From contig JALIRH010000006.1 in assembly GCA_023055505.1 (NCBI GenBank), positions 26,509,105 through 26,573,104 of the forward strand: a DNA stretch of 64,000 nt, given 5' to 3'. Below the pieces are notes generated by a model. The model was not told the DNA's origin, did not search any database, and saw only the letters and a program-made list of their open reading frames with translations. Source of the DNA: Callipepla californica brunnescens. Lineage: Eukaryota > Chordata > Aves > Galliformes > Odontophoridae. Below, in pieces: positions 1 to 10,698 of the stretch. Numbering within the stretch: position 1 is the stretch's first letter; every line of letters begins with the position of its first letter. Both the position numbers and the translations under genes were made by a program.

Positions 1-1372
1 TGAATCTTCTAATTTAAGGCTCTGTGTGCTACAGAGTTCTAATTTTATCCAGTGCGAGAAAAAATATGGAAGGATATATAATCATGCTGGGGAAACTGTG
101 GTTGTGTGGAGATGATGGAGAAATAGAGTTAAGAAGTGAACGCTGAACTGCATGTTTCATAATTCTTGAATAATTTGCCTTCGTCTTTCTTTCACTTGAT
201 ACAGCCATAACAATAAAATATAATATGAATAGTCATTGATTTTTTGCTTATTCCTGGTTTCTTTTCTCATTTTACTCTTAGGGAAAAAAAAATAATATAA
301 CAAGGAAACCATTAATGAGCTAAAACATCCCTGTTTCTAGGGAGGCTCCAGCTGTGTTAACCATTCAAATGATCTCTTGGAAAAAAAAGCATCCTTATAG
401 CCAGAAAACAGATGCAGCATATGGAGTCAGGGAGATCAACAAAAACAAGTGGAAGATGGTTCGGAGAAACAAGTTAGAAGAAAAAGAATACTTCACTATT
501 AAAACAGAATATTATATTATTCACTATGGTAATACTAAAGTGAATGGAAAAAGAAGAATCCTCACAAGAGCTGACAAAAGCACGAGAAAAGAAATCAAAG
601 AGCTAGGAGGGTAGGATTTAGATCTTAGCCGTATGAGTCTGAATTCAGAGTGAATGCAGTGGAAAGTAAAAGCTGTCCTGGATGGCAGCAGCCCACTGCT
701 CTGCTTGGATAAGCCTCTGTGCTCCATGTGCTCCCCCAGGACATGGGTTGTTGACTGCGGGCAGGTGGCCAGAGGAGCAGGGAGGGATCTCGTGGGCCAC
801 ACTTGCCTCTGGAGAAGCTCCAGGCCCGAGGAAGGGGAGCTGCCGGCCCCTCTGAATAGACCATGGACCCCCATTTCTTTCCCCAAATTCCAGCGTATGG
901 CCAGTCTGGTCTTTCCTCCTCTGCCCGCTCTGTCTTTTCAACATGATATATATATTATTTTTTCCCCATTTTCTCTCCTTGCTGAAATGAAACGAGGATG
1001 AAAAACCAGCCAACAAACCAAACAAAAATACACCTCACAAACAAGAGGAGGAGAGGCTCTGAATGGCATCCTCAAAAGCAAAGTCTGCATGCCTGCTGTG
1101 GAAACAGCAACCCCCCATCCCTGCAGCTGCAGGGATGTCCCTGTCTCGGTCTCCACTGTGCCCCATCTACACCACACTGCAACAAGGTCCTGCTCCGGCA
1201 GCCCCGGGTCAGTGTTAGTGGTAGCATTAGCCACCCACAGGCAAGGACACAACTGGTCCTGTGAGAAAACAGTGACAACAAGTGGGTCTGTCTAGAGATT
1301 CCATTTAAGTTGCCCTGTGACACACAGCTTGGACGCATCAAGATGGATTTCAGAGAAAAAGGGAGTATTCTC
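1..1372. other. FERD3L 3' flank, no gene seen
   Basis: The first 600 bp are AT-rich. The rest is closer to balanced composition, including a G/C-rich stretch at 700-900. No CR1 or other repeat was recognised. Short open frames on both strands (up to 126 codons) lack any domain I recognise. A 22-bp perfect palindrome centred on CAGCTG lies at 1116-1137, with a small 6-bp stem, 4-nt loop hairpin at 1094-1109 beside it. Confidence 0.6.
1116..1137. repeat. 22-bp perfect palindrome with central E-box
   Basis: The two 11-base arms are CATCCCTGCAG and CTGCAGGGATG, with no spacer. The centre reads CAGCTG, an E-box of the kind bound by bHLH dimers. It lies about 630 bp past the FERD3L stop codon and beyond the candidate poly(A) signal. 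Confidence 0.8.
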
Positions 1373-1378
1373 TTTATT
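1373..1378 (-). terminator. FERD3L: Candidate poly(A) signal of FERD3L
   Basis: The minus strand reads AATAAA here, about 390 bp past the FERD3L stop codon. It is the first canonical hexamer I could find downstream. Cleavage would be expected near 1350-1360, giving a 3' UTR of roughly 410 nt. The word is common in AT-rich DNA, so without transcript data this is a candidate only. Confidence 0.42.
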
Positions 1379-1768
1379 AGCAAAGAAAACATAATAGAAG
1401 ATTTTTTTTCCTAGCCCCTGGCAGACCAGCAACTGAATCCCCTGGAAAGCCAGTCCTCTGACAGCACCACTCTACTGCCCCATCCGATCCATTTTTGAAG
1501 GCAACAAATTGCAAGATGGAAAAGAAAGCAGACAAAGAAATCACAATCAAAAGGCCCCAGAACTTTTTTTTTTTCCCACTTCCTTTACAAAAGCGATATA
1601 TATTAACACATCTACACACACACTGAATCTCTCCATCACCCCTTTCCCTTCGCACCCCCTTTGCTTTGAGTCCCATGCCTGTTACGGTCCCGGCTGTGGG
1701 GTGAGGAGCTCGAGTTTAAGAGGGGTTGGTGACCGGCCCCAGCCCCGTGCCTCCGAGCCTGGCTGCCC

Positions 1769-2320
1769 CTAGCTCGCCTCCTGCCTCCTGCAGCCGTTTA
1801 GGAGCTCAGTCATGAAGGAGATATACACTATGGCCAGGCGCAAGGTCTCTATCCGGGAGAGCCGCTTCTCGTAGGCGAAGGTGGGTACCTTCTTCCTCAG
1901 CTGGTCGAACGCCTCGTTGAGGTTGAACATCCTCTTCCTCTCCCGGATGTTGGCTGCCTGGCGCTGAGCGTAGGTGATAACCCTCTTTCTCCTGGGTCTG
2001 TCCAGTAGGAAAGCGCTCCGCATCCTCTCCTCTTCCTCCTCTTCTTCCTCGCCTTCAGGATCCCCGTCTCCGAAGGCAGCCAAGGGCAGCCCCCGGGCCA
2101 TCCCCTCCCGCAGCGACAGGGCTCTGTCTCCGAAGGGAGGCTCAGGGGTTAGCCCCAGGCTCGGCTCCGCCCGGGATGAGCTCTGGGGGGCTCCCAGGGA
2201 GATGTCGGCCACGAAGCCCAGCACCGAGGCGCCCAGCAGCCGCTCCGGGCAGGGTAGCGGCGGGGCTGCGCTGCGGAGCAGCTCTTGGAGCCGGTGGGCC
2301 GGGAAGAGGCCGGCTGACAT
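1769..2320 (-). CDS. FERD3L: FERD3L (Nato3), bHLH transcription factor, single exon
   Basis: This 183-residue open frame has no intron and ends in TAG. Residues 111-174 form a complete class II bHLH domain: a basic region with the E-R-K-R tetrad at 127-130, helix 1 around 131-145, a loop containing [10 protein letters not shown], and helix 2 with [14 protein letters not shown] at 154-167. The helix and loop wording is that of the FERD3L/Fer3-like family, the group close to TWIST, HAND and PTF1A. The N-terminal 90 residues are proline/alanine/leucine-rich and are followed by eight consecutive glutamates at 91-98. It is slightly longer than the mammalian proteins, which I recall as about 166-168 residues. 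The family heterodimerises with E-proteins in the nucleus, binds E-boxes and is known from floor plate and ventral midbrain progenitors. The start is supported by A at -3 and by the TATA-like box upstream. No break or missing key residue is seen. Confidence 0.96.
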   Translation of the reverse strand: MSAGLFPAHRLQELLRSAAPPLPCPERLLGASVLGFVADISLGAPQSSSRAEPSLGLTPEPPFGDRALSLREGMARGLPLAAFGDGDPEGEEEEEEEERMRSAFLLDRPRRKRVITYAQRQAANIRERKRMFNLNEAFDQLRKKVPTFAYEKRLSRIETLRLAIVYISFMTELLNGCRRQEAS

Positions 2321-2375
2321 CTTACTTCGGAGAGGGCTTAATCGGGTCCCCCATCCCCAGCCTCGACGGCGTTAA

Positions 2376-2383
2376 TATTTATA
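2376..2383 (-). promoter_or_regulatory. FERD3L: TATA-like box of FERD3L
   Basis: Read on the minus strand the sequence is TATAAATA. Its first base lies 63 bp upstream of the A of the FERD3L start codon. Initiation about 30 bp downstream would fall near 2350-2355 and give a 5' UTR of only about 30-35 nt with no upstream ATG. The box stands out because the surrounding DNA is GC-rich. The TATA match is seen directly; the start site and its use are inferred. Confidence 0.6.
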
Positions 2384-2798
2384 ACCCTCCGGATAACAGG
2401 ATTAGCAGGACTAGAAAGAGCGGCTGTGAAATTTCCCTCCGTGATGCTGATGAGAGGAGACAGGCAGCCCCCTCGGGGACGCGTGGATGCTCCCGAGAGA
2501 GAACTCCCCGGCGAGGCAATCCTGTCACAGCGATCAAGGACAGTTCCTTCTTGGCAAAGCCCTCGGCTCTTACCTGCTGAGCACTTTTGTCTCTTCTTAT
2601 GCACCCGCAACCAAACGATTTTCAGGCTCTTTACAGCCCACAGCAGCAGAGCGGGGTCTCCCCCGGGCTCGCCTTCCTGCTTTCCGTCGGGATCTCTGAA
2701 CCCTGAGAGCCAGACGCACAATTGATGTCAGGCAAGTACGTGGATACTTTTAATGATGTCCTGAAGAGGGGACCTGCGCGCAGAGGGTCACCGGGAAA

Positions 2799-2805
2799 TG
2801 TTTAC
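2799..2805 (+). promoter_or_regulatory. FOX-type binding word upstream of FERD3L
   Basis: TGTTTAC matches the forkhead core (TRTTKAC) and lies about 480 bp upstream of the FERD3L start codon. FOXA2 has been reported to control Nato3 expression in the floor plate through a conserved promoter region, so a FOX word here fits that biology. A seven-base match can arise by chance, so function is inferred. Confidence 0.35.
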
Positions 2806-3759
2806 CCTGTATCCCAGCGCAATGAGATCTGAATGGCAGGACCTCCATTAGCCTAAGTAAGCATTGTAGGGGACCCGAAATTGCATTCCCAGTAGTAACT
2901 GTTGGAATCGTCCTCTCCATTCCTCCTAAATCCCTTCAGCTAGAGTTCAAACATCTGAGCAGGACGGCAGCAAAAGGCTGCTTCGTAAAGCTCATTTCAG
3001 GCCATTTCTAAGCACTGCTTTGAACCCCCTTCCTCCTGCCCGGCGGACGAGAATAAGGCGTTGCTATTCAGGGCAGCGGCAGCTTTCAATAGGAACTTCG
3101 CTAGAGCCAGAATCAGCGGCGGGGCATGGAGGAACCGTCCTGGTCATACGCACAGATAGCAGTGGATATAGCAAAATACGCGCAAAATATGCAGATAAAC
3201 GCACCCGCATACACGACACTGTTAAATACCTCTCTTTGATCGAAGTTCCCTCGGGGACGGACGTTGGGGATCGTTTTGCTTTTGTCCTGGGAAGCTGGGA
3301 GAGGTGAGGGGTTTTGTCTTCACCGTCCCACACCAAATTTCTCTCCAAATAAGTGTGGTCTTCGAGGTCCGGGACGGCCTTAGACACACCAGGGTGGAAT
3401 GGGATCGATTTGTTTTGGGCCGCGTGTCTGGGGGTGGCTGACGCCGTACTGCCTCGTTAAGCCCTAATCTTCGCCTTTGTCATGCATTGTTGCCACTCTC
3501 GCTTTGGGGCTAATTAGTCCCTAATTTCCAAGGGTATTTCAAAGCCCATCGGATGAAAGCAGACGGGTGGTGGCGGCAGAAGGATCAAGACCCACGAAAA
3601 TCCTTCCTGTTTGCCTACGGGACAGCGAACATTTCCGATGGCAGACTAGGATCCACCGTAGTTTACTAACCAAATATCCTTCCACCTCTTTTTTTTTTTT
3701 TTTCTCCTCTTGGTTAAGGGGGTGCGGTGACTACTCCCCTCACCTCCCCCTCCCTGCCC

Positions 3760-3834
3760 CATGTGAGAGCAGCGGAGCGGAGCGGTACGGCTACATTGGA
3801 CAGCTCCGGAGCGGCTCCGGCTGCGGAGAGCCAG
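3760..3834 (+). other. Possible first exon of a divergent non-coding transcript
   Basis: A GC-rich, CpG-bearing block with GGAGC-like repeats ends in CCAG followed by GTAAGA at 3835-3840, which is a perfect vertebrate splice-donor consensus. The orientation is opposite to FERD3L and about 1.4 kb upstream of it, the arrangement of a divergent lncRNA. No TATA box or long open frame is present. The left boundary is arbitrary and no acceptor could be assigned, so this is a hypothesis resting on one splice-site match. Confidence 0.22.
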
Positions 3835-4660
3835 GTAAGACGCGGCCCCACCCGGCTCTCGGTGCTCCGGGGACCAACACAAGGCTCTCCACCTCGGTGA
3901 CACCGTCACCATCACCGCTCCTGAGGCCATTGGTCAGAGGCGTGGTGTCTGCAGCAACGGTTTGATGACATGCCTAGGAGTTAAGGAAGAAACAAGCGGC
4001 AGGCAGATGAAAGCTATGGGTTTTCTTGCCAAGCAGAGAGCAATTCTTTATTAAGGATTCATTAAAAACCCAGTGAATGAACTAATAAGGCAAAAAGAAG
4101 CTGAAAGAAATCTGATAGTCCAAGTGTTTACTAGAGAGCATCCAAAATTTACAGTAATTTGACGAGTTCCATGGGAAAAACAACAACATAATCAACAACA
4201 GCAACGGCAAAAATATATATGATTGATCAGCAAAGAAATGTAACATATATGAGACAGTTTTAGTTGACATAGTAAGCGTTTCATTTAAAGACATGGAAAT
4301 ATAAGGGAAAGGCGTATGATTACAGAAGTGTGTGACCATGGAGTGTAAAGTATTGTGGAAGTAGAAATACTGCAGGTAATGAAACAAATAAAGGGAGAAA
4401 TGTGAAATTGGCAGCTTTGTGTCAGCCTTAACACAAATTTCTCAGTGTGTGAGAAATTGGCTTCTACATGATAGTACAGCCCTTCACTATGGTCACTTCA
4501 GAAGGAGAGTCTTGCAACATAAAAGACTCAAAAAGGATGTGCCAGGCTCTGGTTCCTTGAAGGAAGCACTAAAACAAAGATTGAGGATTTGGAAGGTCAC
4601 AGTAGCACATGAGGATCTTAGCAAATGTGAATTATCACGTCAAACTGCTTTTATTATTTT

Positions 4661-4752
4661 CCTTTTTTTTTTTTTTTTTTCTTCTCCCTCCCCCTTTTTT
4701 TCCCCTCCATTGGTACTTTGTTTCCTGCTTTTCTCTCTCTTTTTTTTTTTTT
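4661..4752. repeat. Pyrimidine-rich low-complexity tract
   Basis: Long T runs (18 Ts at 4663-4680 and a second run near 4740-4752) are separated by CT-rich sequence. Simple low-complexity DNA; open frames through it encode poly-Phe/Leu artefacts. Confidence 0.85.
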
Positions 4753-7120
4753 AATATTGATTTTCCTTTTATGCTAATGATTGTAAAGTGTGCATAATTA
4801 ACTCAATGAACAATGATTGAGACGTTTTAGGACAGTTTTCATGGAACTGAAGAAATACACTATGAATCATGCCTTAGGAGTCAGGTTTTCAGCACAAAGA
4901 CAAAGCAGTAACGCGGGGGAAGCAGGAGAAACTCTCATGAGAGCTGTTGCTTTTTCACTCTGAAATCTCAGGTAGATGCTTAGATCAGTTTTTGTGTTTT
5001 TTACTAAGTATGCAAACAGTTTGGTATAGGGTCTTTCACCATTTTTCGCCCATCTTTTCCCCTGTCTTTTCTTTTCAGTTTTTATCACATTTTTTTTTCC
5101 TCACAAGATACTTACAGATACTGAGCACTGATAGCTACATCTTTAAGTTTCTTCACAACTGTTTACATAATTGTTTTTCTTCAGAAGGGTCTACGATATG
5201 ATTCTAGATGCATGCACATGTAGATTTCGGGATCAAAACCCAAATCACTGTTACTATCTTGCCTGATCTAGTAGCCCTATTAGAAAAACATACATATCCC
5301 CTCATACTCATCCCTGATTATGTCTGACCAAAATTTTTGAAAATCAAATTCTTTTAATATGTCCTAAATATGTCCTTCCTAAATAACAGAAAACATCATT
5401 TCTGTGCTAGCAGAAATGAAGACAATGTGCAGTTTAATTCAGCATACTTCCTTGCAAATTGGTATTTTTAAAATTTTTATTTTAATCTTGGGTGCTGAGA
5501 TCCTGTGTTGATAACTTTTCACATTATCAAGTATGAAACAGCAGCTACTCTGATGTCTTAGCATTACTGGTGGAGATGTTGTAGATTTTAACAATACTGA
5601 ACTGTACATTATTCAAAAACTCATTGGAAGTCAGTGCTGATCCTGGAATGATGAAATAAAGGGTTGCTTTTCATCAAACCTGTTTCAGCAGGCAAGAAAT
5701 TGGAAGATACTATCTACTCTGCAAATCACAAATCACTAGATATACAGCTGAAGAGTTGTCTACATACACTTCTTGTAATATGGAAAAAAATCTTCTCTAC
5801 TTTAATTGATCCAGTAATAACCAGGAAGTTAGTACCATTGTCAAGATGTGGACTGAATAATAGAAACAGATGTAGTGTGTATTAGGCTAACTCTCTCTTT
5901 CAACATTCTGACATTGCAGCTATCTGATCCTGTTGTTAATTTCTAAAATTATAGTAATGCTTGTGGATCAGGACCTCATTACCCCAGAACAAAGGACAGT
6001 TTCTATCCTCTTGAGATCATCTTTTGCATTCCTAACAGACTGGACAAGATCAGCATAGTATCTGTGTTGAGGCAGGGCACATTTGCAAGGATTTGGACAT
6101 ACTTTGTAAAATATCTCAGCATGACACTTGCTCGTTGCATACTGGAGTGGTCATCGCTGAAGAATTAACACAGAAATAAAGTATATAATTAAATCTAGCT
6201 AAAGAGTGATTACTTTGATGCTAGAAAAATGTAGTATTACCCAGATGAAAGCAGAGCACAATGTCATTGAATGTGATATCAACAAAAGGGTAAAAGAGAC
6301 CTGATGTCTCAATGTGTTACAAGATCACACAGGCAGGGAACTCTGATACAGCTTATGTTCAGAGAGTTTATGTCTGAGTCAGTTGTGAAGTTGAAGAAGG
6401 CTAGTGCAAGGTGTAAGATGAATTGGTCAGTTCTGTTGCAAGAAAACCAGAGAAGAGAAGACTACTGAAGTTAAGTTAAAGCTAATATAGACCAGAGGAA
6501 GCAGGGCCTTGATGGCTGAAACTGCTGGGAAAACCTTTGATGCAGTGGAATCAGGTAAGTGTGTGGAGACGAGGTAAGAATTATCTCCCTTTGACTTCTG
6601 CAGGTCTCATGCTAAAATAATTCACTAAATCTATTAAGAAAAACAAAATTGGTACTACAAATGGGGTGATATTATTTAACTGTTGGTTCTTATCCAAATT
6701 TGAGCTACCTTGGATAGCCCTTTATCTACTTCTAGCCCATTCTTTGTGGTCCATAGGTTTATGGACCGAAGCCTTTACATGATACAGAATTTGGAGCTTA
6801 TTAGTAGTTATGATTTTATGATTATTAGGAATATATTGAAAGTTTTTGTAACTAAATAAGGAGCAGTTTAGTATGTTCAGGATCTTTGTCCTGGCTATCA
6901 AGGAAGATTAGGTGTTGCTTTTGTAGAAGTGTTTTTTCATTCTATATCCCAGTGAAGGAGAAAGGATGATTCCTCTCTCTTGTCTGCTCTGGCTGTACAG
7001 GCAGTGACTGAATCTTTGTATTTCTGCTGTCATTAGTGAGAGAAAAAGACCAAACATTGCAGACATTTTTAAACATGACTGAAAGATGAGACAAAGACCA
7101 ACTTTCATTCAGTTCATGAC

Positions 7121-7140
7121 AAAAAAAAAAAAAAAAAAAA
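7121..7140. repeat. Poly(A) run of 20
   Basis: Twenty consecutive A. I could not identify a retroposed sequence immediately upstream, so I do not call it a retroposon tail. Confidence 0.9.
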
Positions 7141-9629
7141 GTACTTTAAAGGAAGTATTAAATTGAATCATATCTGAAGAAGTCTATCAGGAAAGCGGAA
7201 GCAGGATGTGTGAGAATGTAGTGATGGTGCTGATGTGGAGGGAAGGTGAGCCCTCTTCTGCAGTGCTGGTGGGACTGGAGATTTAGAAAGAAGCTGAAGA
7301 TAATTCCAAGTTTATAAGGCAAATGTTATGCCCCAAAATCATTGTATTTAAATGCTGTTAAATTCTCAAAATCCAAATTCTGCCTAGTGAAGCCAGGATG
7401 ATATTAAAAGTTGTGGCAACTATTCTGGAGTTACTTATGGACACGGGGGGTTTGACATACATTAGATAAAAATGTGTAATAAATTTTAAATGTTCATTGT
7501 AAATTAAAAAAATAAATAAATCCTCCAAGTAGAAATTCTAGGCTAGAGAATGAGGAATGAGAACTCATACTCTATCTGTTTTATACATCTAAATCTCAAC
7601 ACATTTCGTTTGTGTTCTCTTCCTTCCACACCATCTTTTACTCTAGATTAGCCCTGCTTCAGGGAGGATTATGTCTTATCTCACTTTGGCAAACTTCCTC
7701 AGTCTAACTATAGTGAACAATATTGTCAATTAATTGGATGAAGAATGACAACAGGAAATACAATTTTTACATTTAAAATTGATTCTAGACCATAATAATA
7801 ATGATGTAAACACTTAAAATAGGAATTGCACTTACTGGCTGTTATCGTAACTCCGTTACCATAACTCTAAAATCACATAGATACAGTATACTGACTATGA
7901 CAAGTTTTGCTAGCACCGGAGTAATAATAGAAATTAATATTGTTGTTACTCTGTCTTTTCATATTGGACTCCATTCAAACACCTCACAGTGCATTCTGAA
8001 CTATAATTACCGACATGTATATAAATACACCTGCAAAATCTGTATTTCACCATATGCAAGGATAAATTTAAAAGAAGTGGCTTCAATTATTTGCATTGGC
8101 TTATCAAAATACATTTGTTGCAAAGCTAAAAACCACTATCTCTGGTCTACTGACTTAATACTTTAATTGCTAGGTAATACTGACTCACACACTCAATGAA
8201 ATCAAATCACTCACTTTAGCTTTCAAAGCTAAATCTCACTGGGATTATCTCATTTGTGAGACCAGATCCAGAGAAAATAAGTTAGAAATGGAACAATCCC
8301 TTTTACATTTAACTCCAGAAGGTCTGAATAATTAGACAAATCTGTTTCTTTTTCTATTAAAAAAAAATAATAATAATAATTAAAAAAAAGACAAATAAAT
8401 ACAATTTTACCAAGCTTGTGTAGAAAATCAGCATTGTGAATTAAACCCTTGACATCCAGTAGTACACAGTATTCAATCAAAGGGCGTGTCCTAGGAAGCT
8501 AAAGATTACCCATGGTGGTTTTGGTTTAGACTTTATTGCTATGAGAGGCTTTTTCCAGGATTTCTTGACTCATTCCTCTAAGCCTGTGTTGGAAGAATGT
8601 TTCTTATGCATTCTGAAACAATTGCATCATTCTTAATTTATTTCTGTCTGTTTAGCACTAGAACTAATTTCTTAAAACAATTTTAAATTACATCCATTTT
8701 TAATTGCATTTTGTACTTCGAAAGTATTAATAATGTTTGATTTATTATTCAAAGAGCAACCAAAAGATTCTTTAAAAGAAGCTGGAATGACAAGAAGTTC
8801 TAGTTAATAGTCTTCTAATACTGAAAAACAGTGTCTTATCATTAGTATAACTAAGATCAAGCACTGGATAAAATCAACTATTCATCTAGGTGATTGCATG
8901 CTTAGTGTTTTTCCAGTGACAGTGACTGCAGAGTAATTTACCACTGGCCATATGTTGTTACCCAACAACTCCAAAGGAGATGGATGAAGTGAATACAAGG
9001 CTGCTCTCTCTGTGAAATAAAAAAAAAAAAAAGGAAAAACCCATTAGTTTTTAGGGAAGATTCCCTAGAACAGTAAAGTAACAGCTTTAACTAGTGAAAT
9101 CATCATAATGAGTGAGAGGAAGACTTTGGGAGTTATAGGCCATATTAGTTCCTAATCATAAAGGTTGTATCTTTATTATCATAGAGATTCCCCTCGGAAT
9201 CAATCTCAAAGCATATGAGAGCAATCACAAGAAAATAGCACAGATTTAGCAGAGACGAATTATGGATAGCTGGTCTTCGGGAAGGTTTTTGCACTGTCCC
9301 CCACAGGATTCCTTGTGTATATTGGGGAAGTATGGGCTGCAAGAATAGTTTCTTAGGTGCACTGGAAATTGGCTCTGCTGCTGCACTTAAAGGGTAGAAA
9401 AATAGAGCTCTGACTTGGTGTCTGGTTGGCAATGATCAAAGAACATTATTGTTTGGTAATGAGATCCATATTAATTTATGTTTCCACCACAAACAACTTA
9501 GATGCCAACACAAGTTGTGTTCTCAATAAAATCTTTGGATAAAACTTATTATAGGCAAAGGCTGACATGATGAATGAGAAAATCCAGGGGGTCTTTGAGA
9601 ACTGGAAAAACAGAAATGTCATGATTAAC

Positions 9630-10190
9630 CTGTGCATGGGACAGTACAACCTCATGTACAAGTTAGGAAGTGACTGACAGAGTGAAGCTCCCTGAAACAG
9701 ACTTGGAGTTGTGATGGACTCCAGGTAGAATATTAACTGGTAGTGCTCTCTTATTGCACATAAGATAAGGCTTATGCTGGACTATTTTAGGTGTATGAGG
9801 GAGCAGAAAAAAATAAGTTATTACTGTCCTCTACTTGGAACTGATGAAGCCATAAAAGTAATATAAATCAATGCTCAGTTAGGAGCCCTCTAATTCCTGA
9901 GGGGATACAGTGACATATCATGAAGATTTCCATGAGGAACTGAAAGAGTTGGGCTCATCTGACAAAAAACAAAAGGCTAAGGAATGATCTACTAGCAACC
10001 AGCAGCCTGCAACTGTTAAAAGGTGGGATGAAAAGCAGCAAGAACAAATTCTTCTTAATTGTGCCAGACAGGTAGAACAACACTGGAACAAGTTGCACAG
10101 TGGTGATTGGAGTCTTCGCTCATGAAGATTTCCTGGGCAAGATAGGACAAATATATGTTCTGATCTAATCCAATGCTAGTAAAATTCCAT
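9630..10190 (+). mobile_element. Old, diverged CR1-type LINE fragment
   Basis: Phrases typical of the C-terminal part of CR1 ORF2 DNA appear in the right order: a GGGACAGTACAACCTC-like segment near 9640, a 'cttggagttgtgatggac' segment near 9700, 'aggaatgatctactagcaacc' near 9980 and 'gtgccagacagg' near 10060. The copy carries many stops and small indels and is much more divergent than the other CR1 copies here, so it is an old insertion. The ends are approximate. Confidence 0.6.
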
Positions 10191-10680
10191 TTTGTGTGGG
10201 AGAAACCTCCAAAGGCTCCTTTCAAACAGCAGTTCCACAATCCAGCAATTACTGGAAACTAAAGTTCTGAAATCTTATGTGTTTAACTTTGAGAAGAACG
10301 CACTTCTGACCAATGGGGGGAGATGATATGCCAATTGTCTCCAGGTTCTGAAAAGTTTCAGCAAAGAATTAATATAGATGGTGAATAAAAGCTCTTAATT
10401 TTACTCATGGTCATAGCTTCTGAGAAAATATCCATGAAATACAGAAAAAATATTTTGACAGAACAAATCTGAGCTCTGTAGTAAATGTTAAGTCCTAAAA
10501 AGGCAAAATACTTGTTCGTGTACAATGTGTCAGAAGTGTTGTTTACTTCCAGTCAGATGAGAATGTGAGTTACCAAGACCTGAAGTGATTTGTTGGAAGA
10601 TGGCTTCCATTCTCCTTTTAAAATAATGAATGCAAAAGGCAGAGGTATGTGCAGAATGCATGCAACTAAGAAAGAAGCAT

Positions 10681-10698
10681 TATATATATATATATATA
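10681..10698. repeat. (TA)n microsatellite
   Basis: Nine TA units in an otherwise unremarkable stretch. Confidence 0.85.

Larger units (their letters stand above)
1690..2560. promoter_or_regulatory. CpG-rich island over FERD3L and its promoter
   Basis: CG dinucleotides are dense across the coding region, the presumed promoter and about 200 bp further upstream, while they are almost absent through most of the window after 4 kb. This is typical of vertebrate developmental transcription factor genes, which are often Polycomb-regulated. The boundaries were judged by eye, not computed. Confidence 0.75.
2384..4000. other. FERD3L upstream flank, GC-rich, candidate regulatory region
   Basis: No credible coding exon was seen. 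CpG density stays above the rest of the window, notably at 2400-2560, 3020-3250 and 3740-3960. The stretch includes a forkhead word at 2799-2805, a TAATTAG homeodomain word at 3511-3517 with CTAATC and CATTGTT words within 50 bp, a 15-base T run near 3691-3705, GGAGC-type short repeats at 3770-3785 and a CCAAT word on the minus strand at 3927-3933. Open frames of up to 134 codons here are attributable to GC content. Confidence 0.5.
4001..9620. other. Gene-poor AT-rich DNA
   Basis: No exon, RNA gene or recognisable transposon was found. It contains a pyrimidine-rich tract at 4661-4752, a 20-base A run at 7121-7140 and a short TAA repeat near 8366-8381. The open frames present (up to 111 codons) are short, lack known domains and often run through the homopolymers. 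Confidence 0.6.

Noticed and set aside
524..1264. Several overlapping open frames of 79-126 codons on both strands
   Set aside because: They overlap one another, have no recognisable domain, and lie in a moderately GC-rich flank where stops are scarce.
1974..2375. 133-codon plus-strand open frame across FERD3L
   Set aside because: It is the antisense shadow of the FERD3L coding region; its poly-Ser run is simply the complement of the poly-Glu codons.
2176..2725. GC-rich open frames of 99-134 codons upstream of FERD3L
   Set aside because: Frames in several phases and on both strands are expected in a CpG island. No domain or conserved motif is visible.
4419..4797. Open frames through the pyrimidine tract
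   Set aside because: Poly-Phe/Leu translation of T-rich low-complexity DNA.
7121..7140. Poly(A) run as the tail of a processed pseudogene
   Set aside because: The preceding sequence has no recognisable coding or SINE similarity and no flanking duplication could be seen.
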